Source: Parabacteroides sp. PH5-46
Lineage (GTDB): Bacteria; Bacteroidota; Bacteroidia; Bacteroidales; Tannerellaceae
NCBI RefSeq assembly: GCF_029892785.1
Contig: NZ_JARXXA010000008.1
Span: 124,001-188,000 of the forward strand
Length of the DNA stretch: 64,000 bases
Reading direction: 5' to 3'
Shown here: positions 60,797 to 64,000 of the stretch, piece after piece
How positions within the stretch are numbered: the first letter of the stretch is position 1
How the letters are laid out: each line of letters begins with the position of its first letter
The notes under the pieces: generated by a model
Told to the model about the DNA's origin: nothing
What the model saw: the letters and a program-made list of their open reading frames with translations, nothing else
The model's database searches: none
Position numbers and translations under genes: made by a program

Positions 60797-61204
60797 TTAT
60801 CCTCTTAATATCTTCCGCTCTAAATCCGCAACTTCTCTTTGAGAACGGATAAAATCCTGTAAGTAATTGCTTACTTCTTCCAGTAATGCCGGGGAAATAT
60901 CACCTGTTTTTTGTGCATAATTGACATATCGGGCAACTTGGTTTATGTTATTTCCAATCTTTTTTAACTCATGTACACTCTCTCTGTACATACTTAAAAA
61001 TTCTACGGCATTAATAAGGGAAGCTTCCTTATATAAAGCTTTCTTTCTTAAAAATGCTGATACTTCCAAGCCATACTCGGAAGCAATCTTTTTAATTGCT
61101 TCTTTTTCCTCTACCGTACATCGGATATAAATACTTTCAGTCCGATTTACTTTGGGTTTTCTTCGTCCTCTTCCCCAACCTCTTTTAGCTTTGTTTTCTT
61201 CCAT
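60797..61204 (-). CDS. MobC-like mobilization protein without adjacent relaxase
   Basis: From ATG 61204 (MEENKAKRG) the protein has 135 residues; the frame is open to 61324, but a palindrome in those extra codons argues for the shorter form. It has a basic start (GWGRGRRKPKVNRTE), a ribbon-helix-helix-like ESIYIRCTVEEKEAIKKIAS and the MobC phrase KKIGNNINQVARYVN. Relaxase genes usually follow mobC, but here convergent genes on the other strand follow instead. The element may depend on a relaxase supplied from elsewhere. Confidence 0.82.
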   Translation of the reverse strand: MEENKAKRGWGRGRRKPKVNRTESIYIRCTVEEKEAIKKIASEYGLEVSAFLRKKALYKEASLINAVEFLSMYRESVHELKKIGNNINQVARYVNYAQKTGDISPALLEEVSNYLQDFIRSQREVADLERKILRG

Positions 61205-61244
61205 AAAATACATTTTCAAAAAACGAGTTGCGAGTTTTTGGGCT

Positions 61245-61262
61245 CCTGAATCAGAATTCAGG
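61245..61262. other. palindrome upstream of mobC, possible oriT part
   Basis: CCTGAAT-CAGA-ATTCAGG lies about 41-58 bp upstream of the preferred mobC start. Its place fits a relaxosome site, but no nic consensus was identified. Confidence 0.35.
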
Positions 61263-61324
61263 TAGATGAGTTTTTTGCGGATTTGTCCGCACAAAAACAC
61301 ATCTTGCAAATAAAACCCCCGCAC

Positions 61325-61666
61325 TCAAATTTAACATTTACTCTACATCCTATTTAGAACATTAGGGAAGATGATTTGCTGCTTTATTTTCCCTAATGTT
61401 TTTCCTTTTACTGCGTGGCAGTCTGAATAATGTATAGGGGTTTATCGTACTTTGCGTACTTTTTGATTTTACTTACTGTTTATCAATAACTTACAAAGTG
61501 CGATTACCCTCTTTTTATCGTACTGATACAGTACTGTAACCTTAAGAATAGTACTCTAAGTACGGTAAGTACGATGATTTTCATCTACCGTACTACTTAT
61601 CGTACTGCATAAATATCTGTATTTTAGAAACATATAACAGAAAGTACGCAAAGTACGGTAAATGAA
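61325..61666. other. non-coding region with iteron-like GTAC repeats
   Basis: No gene is seen. It has a perfect inverted repeat ACATTAGGGAA (61359-61369) with TTCCCTAATGT (61389-61399) followed by T's, then the GTAC-rich stretch (61447-61656). It lies just beyond the 3' end of the replication gene. Confidence 0.55.
61447..61656. repeat. GTAC iteron-like repeat region, candidate replication origin
   Basis: Eleven GTAC copies occur in 210 bp, many spaced 9 bp. Examples are GTACTTTGCGTAC at 61447, two 9-bp steps from 61551 through 61572, and GTACGCAAAGTAC at 61644, the reverse complement of the first. The arrangement resembles plasmid iterons. Confidence 0.6.
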
Positions 61667-63121
61667 TTATTTTTTGATACCCCTATCTATTATTGAGAAC
61701 CACCGGATGCTGTTACTTGTGCGTTCGCTGTACTCCAAATGATAATCAGAGCATTCACAATAGGTTTTCAGATGTTTATAGAAGTTTCGAACATCTGAAT
61801 AGAAGTGTCTTTCGTTTGGTATCTCGTACAATTCTTTAAAGTGATTATAAATTGTCGATTTGGGATATTCCTTTCCAGATTCAATAAAGCCTTCCTCTAA
61901 GCAGCTATTAACATATTCTACAAACTCAAAAGAAGTCTGCTCAATGACTTTTCTTATGTTTAGGTTGATTGGCTTAGGTTCAACTAATCCTTTCTTAAAA
62001 TAGAACGAAATACTGCTCATCATAAAATTGTCGTATAGGTTCCACTCGGATTTATCCCACTCAGTAAAAAAACGATGCCCAAATTCATCTTGCGGGCTAT
62101 AACCTCTATGGTAGTGCTCCGAAAACTCAAACTCGATACAACGGTCTTTTGAACTGTCTCCAGTAGTTTGAATTGTTTTATTTGTTGTGATTAACATTTT
62201 TGCCTTTATCCGAAAAGGTTGTTGGTTCTTTCGCTGAACAGGCAAATATTCTGTAATATCGTTGTAGAGTAATTCAAAATCAAATGGACTTCTCACGTCA
62301 TTTAGACAAACTATTTGTGTATCAACCTCCACTTCTTGGTACTTATGCCTGTAAGTGGGGTCAAAGTCCTTACCGTTGATTTCGCAATAGTTCTTAATCT
62401 TACCTAAACCTTTGCAGAATAAGGTTTTCCCGGTTCTCCCGCTCGGCGTTTCGCTAATCTTACTATCCGTGAAGATGCTCGCTTTTAGTTTTGTGTCAAA
62501 ATAGGTATGTAAATTATAGCCTATAATAGACATAAGTGCATGGAAACGGTCTAACTTTTTGCCGGAAACATTAAAGCAGAACTTCGCAAATTCCGCATTC
62601 TGACTTTCAATAAATTCTTTCTTTTCAAAATCTCTTGGGAGTATCTGATTTGCCCAAATACACTTATTCAGACTTGCATAGTCATATAGATTGTATCCCT
62701 CTTGGGTTACTTTTACATATCCATTCTTGAAATAGAGAAAAACGGAATCCCGGGTGTCCGTATTAAATTCAAGCGACTTATCACACATTAGCAAATTTAG
62801 TTTTCTGTCGCAAAAATAATTTGCAGGATTAGAGTAGAACTTTTCAAGCAAAGAATCTCGTCTAACATTATCTTCCAGCTTCTCCGGCAAAGACTTTATA
62901 TAGTTCAGGAAATAATCCTGTATTTGAGTAATTGAGTACTCTGTAACGACATTGTCTGTAATGCGAATATAGATAGATGCTTTTCCTATATCATATCTGC
63001 GGAAGCCAAAGCTTAACAAAAGGTCTATAAACTCCTTATAACGGATTCTTAGCTCTGTCTTAATGTTACCCTCACTATCGGTCTTTACCTGAACAGAGTA
63101 AAACTTGATTTCATTTTTCAT
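61667..63121 (-). CDS. primase/SF3-helicase-like replication protein
   Basis: The 484-residue protein has an N-terminal region without clear motifs and a C-terminal SF3-type ATPase. Walker A is GRTGKT at 228-233, Walker B-like TQIVCLNDV lies near 270, and a sensor AKMLITTNKTIQTTGDSS follows. These are features of primase-helicases (DUF5906-like) of plasmids and integrative elements. It probably replicates the excised circle. A candidate counter-transcribed RNA lies in its 5' leader and GTAC iterons lie past its 3' end. The next gene is mobC. Confidence 0.82.
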   Translation of the reverse strand: MKNEIKFYSVQVKTDSEGNIKTELRIRYKEFIDLLLSFGFRRYDIGKASIYIRITDNVVTEYSITQIQDYFLNYIKSLPEKLEDNVRRDSLLEKFYSNPANYFCDRKLNLLMCDKSLEFNTDTRDSVFLYFKNGYVKVTQEGYNLYDYASLNKCIWANQILPRDFEKKEFIESQNAEFAKFCFNVSGKKLDRFHALMSIIGYNLHTYFDTKLKASIFTDSKISETPSGRTGKTLFCKGLGKIKNYCEINGKDFDPTYRHKYQEVEVDTQIVCLNDVRSPFDFELLYNDITEYLPVQRKNQQPFRIKAKMLITTNKTIQTTGDSSKDRCIEFEFSEHYHRGYSPQDEFGHRFFTEWDKSEWNLYDNFMMSSISFYFKKGLVEPKPINLNIRKVIEQTSFEFVEYVNSCLEEGFIESGKEYPKSTIYNHFKELYEIPNERHFYSDVRNFYKHLKTYCECSDYHLEYSERTSNSIRWFSIIDRGIKK

Positions 63122-63155
63122 ATACTGATTTCTATGCTATTAGCGTAGAAGTTCG

Positions 63156-63163
63156 TATCTTTG
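63156..63163 (+). promoter_or_regulatory. -7 box for a possible counter-transcript
   Basis: TATCTTTG on the plus strand, opposite the replication gene leader, would start RNA near 63170. No good TTTG lies upstream. Confidence 0.45.
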
Positions 63164-63169
63164 CACTGT

Positions 63170-63238
63170 CGGGTGCGTGGAAACGAAGTTTCTACAAAAG
63201 ACTTAGGATAAGGTTTGTGAAGCTTTATCCTTTTTTAT
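63170..63238 (+). ncRNA. candidate ~70-nt antisense RNA opposite the replication gene leader
   Basis: Starting after the TATCTTTG box, the plus strand has a GAAAC-GAA-GTTTC hairpin (63180-63192). A terminator hairpin follows: AGGATAAGG at 63205-63213 with CTTTATCCT at 63223-63231 (one G-U pair), then TTTTTTATT. It is complementary to the leader of the replication mRNA, as plasmid copy-control RNAs are. Confidence 0.5.
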
Positions 63239-63252
63239 TTCGTTAAACTGAA

Positions 63253-63276
63253 AACGCCACCTACAAAGATGGCGTT
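63253..63276. terminator. hairpin after HTH gene
   Basis: AACGCCA (63253-63259) pairs perfectly with TGGCGTT (63270-63276). On the minus strand it is followed by TTTTC, so it may terminate the HTH transcript or partly separate it from the replication gene. Confidence 0.4.
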
Positions 63277-63305
63277 GCAATTCTCCCTAATGTGGTAGTT
63301 GGAAG

Positions 63306-63323
63306 AATTTCAGAAATTGCACA
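63306..63323. promoter_or_regulatory. 18-bp operator-like repeat, copy 2
   Basis: Exact copy of 56681-56698, with palindrome AATTTC-A-GAAATT. It lies between the HTH gene stop and the replication gene start. Confidence 0.6.
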
Positions 63324-63337
63324 ACCTCTGTTGTGTC

Positions 63338-63580
63338 TCACTTTTTATTGTATTCTCTGATTGAACTCTCGTATATTCGTCTGTCGGGTGTAGTTGCCAG
63401 TATGCCACTGGCGACCAAATCAGATATCTTCTTGTGCGAACGTCCCAGTAACCGGGCAACCTGATTGATGGTATACGTCTTTTCTACTTGGTCGGCAACT
63501 TGTGGTGGCAATCGCTTATCCATGATTTTTGAAATAACCCTTTCTAATTCTTCCTCATTTATAACATATTGCATCTTCAT
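63338..63580 (-). CDS. excisionase-like HTH_17 protein
   Basis: The 80-residue protein has an acidic N-terminal helix (INEEELERVISKIMDKRLP). An HTH_17 domain follows (YTINQVARLLGRSHKKISDL, then GILATTPDRRIYE). It is probably the excision/regulation factor of the element. It is on the same strand as the replication gene, 216 bp upstream of it. The second ATG at 63574 is an alternative start. Confidence 0.83.
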   Translation of the reverse strand: MKMQYVINEEELERVISKIMDKRLPPQVADQVEKTYTINQVARLLGRSHKKISDLVASGILATTPDRRIYESSIREYNKK

Positions 63581-63968
63581 AATCTAGTAATTGAAAATTG
63601 TGTTTAACTATTTAATTGTTTTCTGATTTCTTTGCAAATTTATGGCGTGGAAAGCATATCGCAAAATGGCTAAAATAGCACATCGTTAGATATTTACATA
63701 TTTTATAATTGAGAAATATACTCCTCGTGAATATTAAAAATCGGCACTGAAAAAGTTATTCGAATAAAGAATATTTCACAACCTGAAAAAGCTGTATTTT
63801 TTTATCATTTCTTGGAAGTCTATAACACTTAGAAAAAGTTATTAACTTAGATTAACTGTGCCTTGATTTGCTGTACTCTATTTTATTCTGTTTTTTTAAT
63901 TCAAAATATGGAATAAAATTTTGCCATTCGGAATTTTGAGCGTATCTTTGTATAAAATATCATACCGA
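63581..63968. other. AT-rich divergent promoter region
   Basis: No gene is seen in these 388 bp between the minus-strand HTH gene and the plus-strand gene at the right edge. Only the promoter at 63920-63950 is clear. Confidence 0.5.
63920..63950 (+). promoter_or_regulatory. Bacteroidota promoter at right edge
   Basis: TTTG at 63920-63923, a 19-bp spacer and TATCTTTG at 63943-63950 match the consensus spacing. The next ATG is at 63969. Confidence 0.7.
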
Positions 63969-64000
63969 ATGAAGATTATCAAGAAGAAGCCATTAGTTGA
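63969..64000 (+). CDS. start of a gene cut by the right edge
   Basis: Ten codons (MKIIKKKPLV) follow the good promoter and run off the window. The product cannot be identified. Confidence 0.45.
   Translation, partial: MKIIKKKPLV

Larger units (their letters stand above)
56519..64000 (+). mobile_element. integrative element 2 at tRNA-Cys (right end outside window)
   Basis: The integrase lies immediately after tRNA-Cys, and the remaining genes are AT-rich accessory types: MobC, primase/helicase, HTH excisionase-like, VapD. The attL would be within the 3' end of the tRNA; the matching attR is not in the window. The exact left edge cannot be fixed without it. Confidence 0.7.

Noticed and set aside
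21541-64000. Insertion sequences or transposases
   Set aside because: No transposase-like frame was recognised; both mobile regions rely on tyrosine integrases.

Overview
The window is chromosomal DNA of a gut-type Bacteroidales bacterium, probably a Parabacteroides or close Bacteroides relative. The evidence is SusC/SusD pairs, DUF5686 and DUF5020 proteins, an ECF sigma/TonB-type anti-sigma pair, tryptophanase, and many Bacteroidota -7 boxes (TAnnTTTG) ahead of genes. The genus is an inference; the order is well supported.

Region 1 (1-21.4 kb) is ordinary core genome. It holds a sigma/TonB-domain module, a large GH2 glycosidase, a VWA lipoprotein, a purine-uptake operon (DUF5020, NCS2 permease, BRO/DinD-like protein), an AsmA-like protein, ribose-5-phosphate isomerase, a nitroreductase, a DUF362 ferredoxin-like protein, a DUF5686 outer-membrane protein, tryptophanase and mnmE.

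Region 2 (about 21.5-40.7 kb) is an AT-rich integrative mobilizable element inserted just after mnmE. Its backbone is a multi-HTH protein, a tyrosine integrase, primase/helicase-like genes, MobC and a relaxase, with a strong candidate oriT. Its cargo is one co-directional block: an XRE controller, a methyltransferase-like protein, a single-chain GIY-YIG/SF2-translocase/adenine-methylase restriction enzyme, a GmrSD-like DUF262/DUF1524 protein, a small HD hydrolase, a Fic enzyme, two small unknown proteins and a VbhA-like antitoxin. A RhuM-Fic fusion lies near the integrase. Immediately right, an AAA ATPase and a frameshifted caspase-like protease lie between two related ~40 bp direct repeats.

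Region 3 (43.8-54.8 kb) is a complete polysaccharide utilization locus: DUF6377 regulator, SusC, SusD, a surface lipoprotein, a GH30 enzyme and a second surface lipoprotein. By gene order and GH30 type it is predicted to act on beta-1,6-glucan. A HEAT-like protein and a DUF937 protein follow.

Region 4 (56.5 kb to the right edge) is a second integrative element, anchored at tRNA-Cys. It has an integrase lacking the first catalytic Arg, a lipoprotein with a GC-rich palindromic tail, a large multi-stem structured region, a Phd-like/VapD toxin-antitoxin pair, an orphan MobC, an iteron-like GTAC region, a primase/helicase replication gene with a candidate counter-transcribed RNA, and an excisionase-like HTH protein.

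The most unexpected pattern is three intergenic arrays (9.4, 45.5 and 56.3 kb). Each is built of 4-5 palindromic units with an exact 22 bp period, yet the unit sequence differs completely between arrays.
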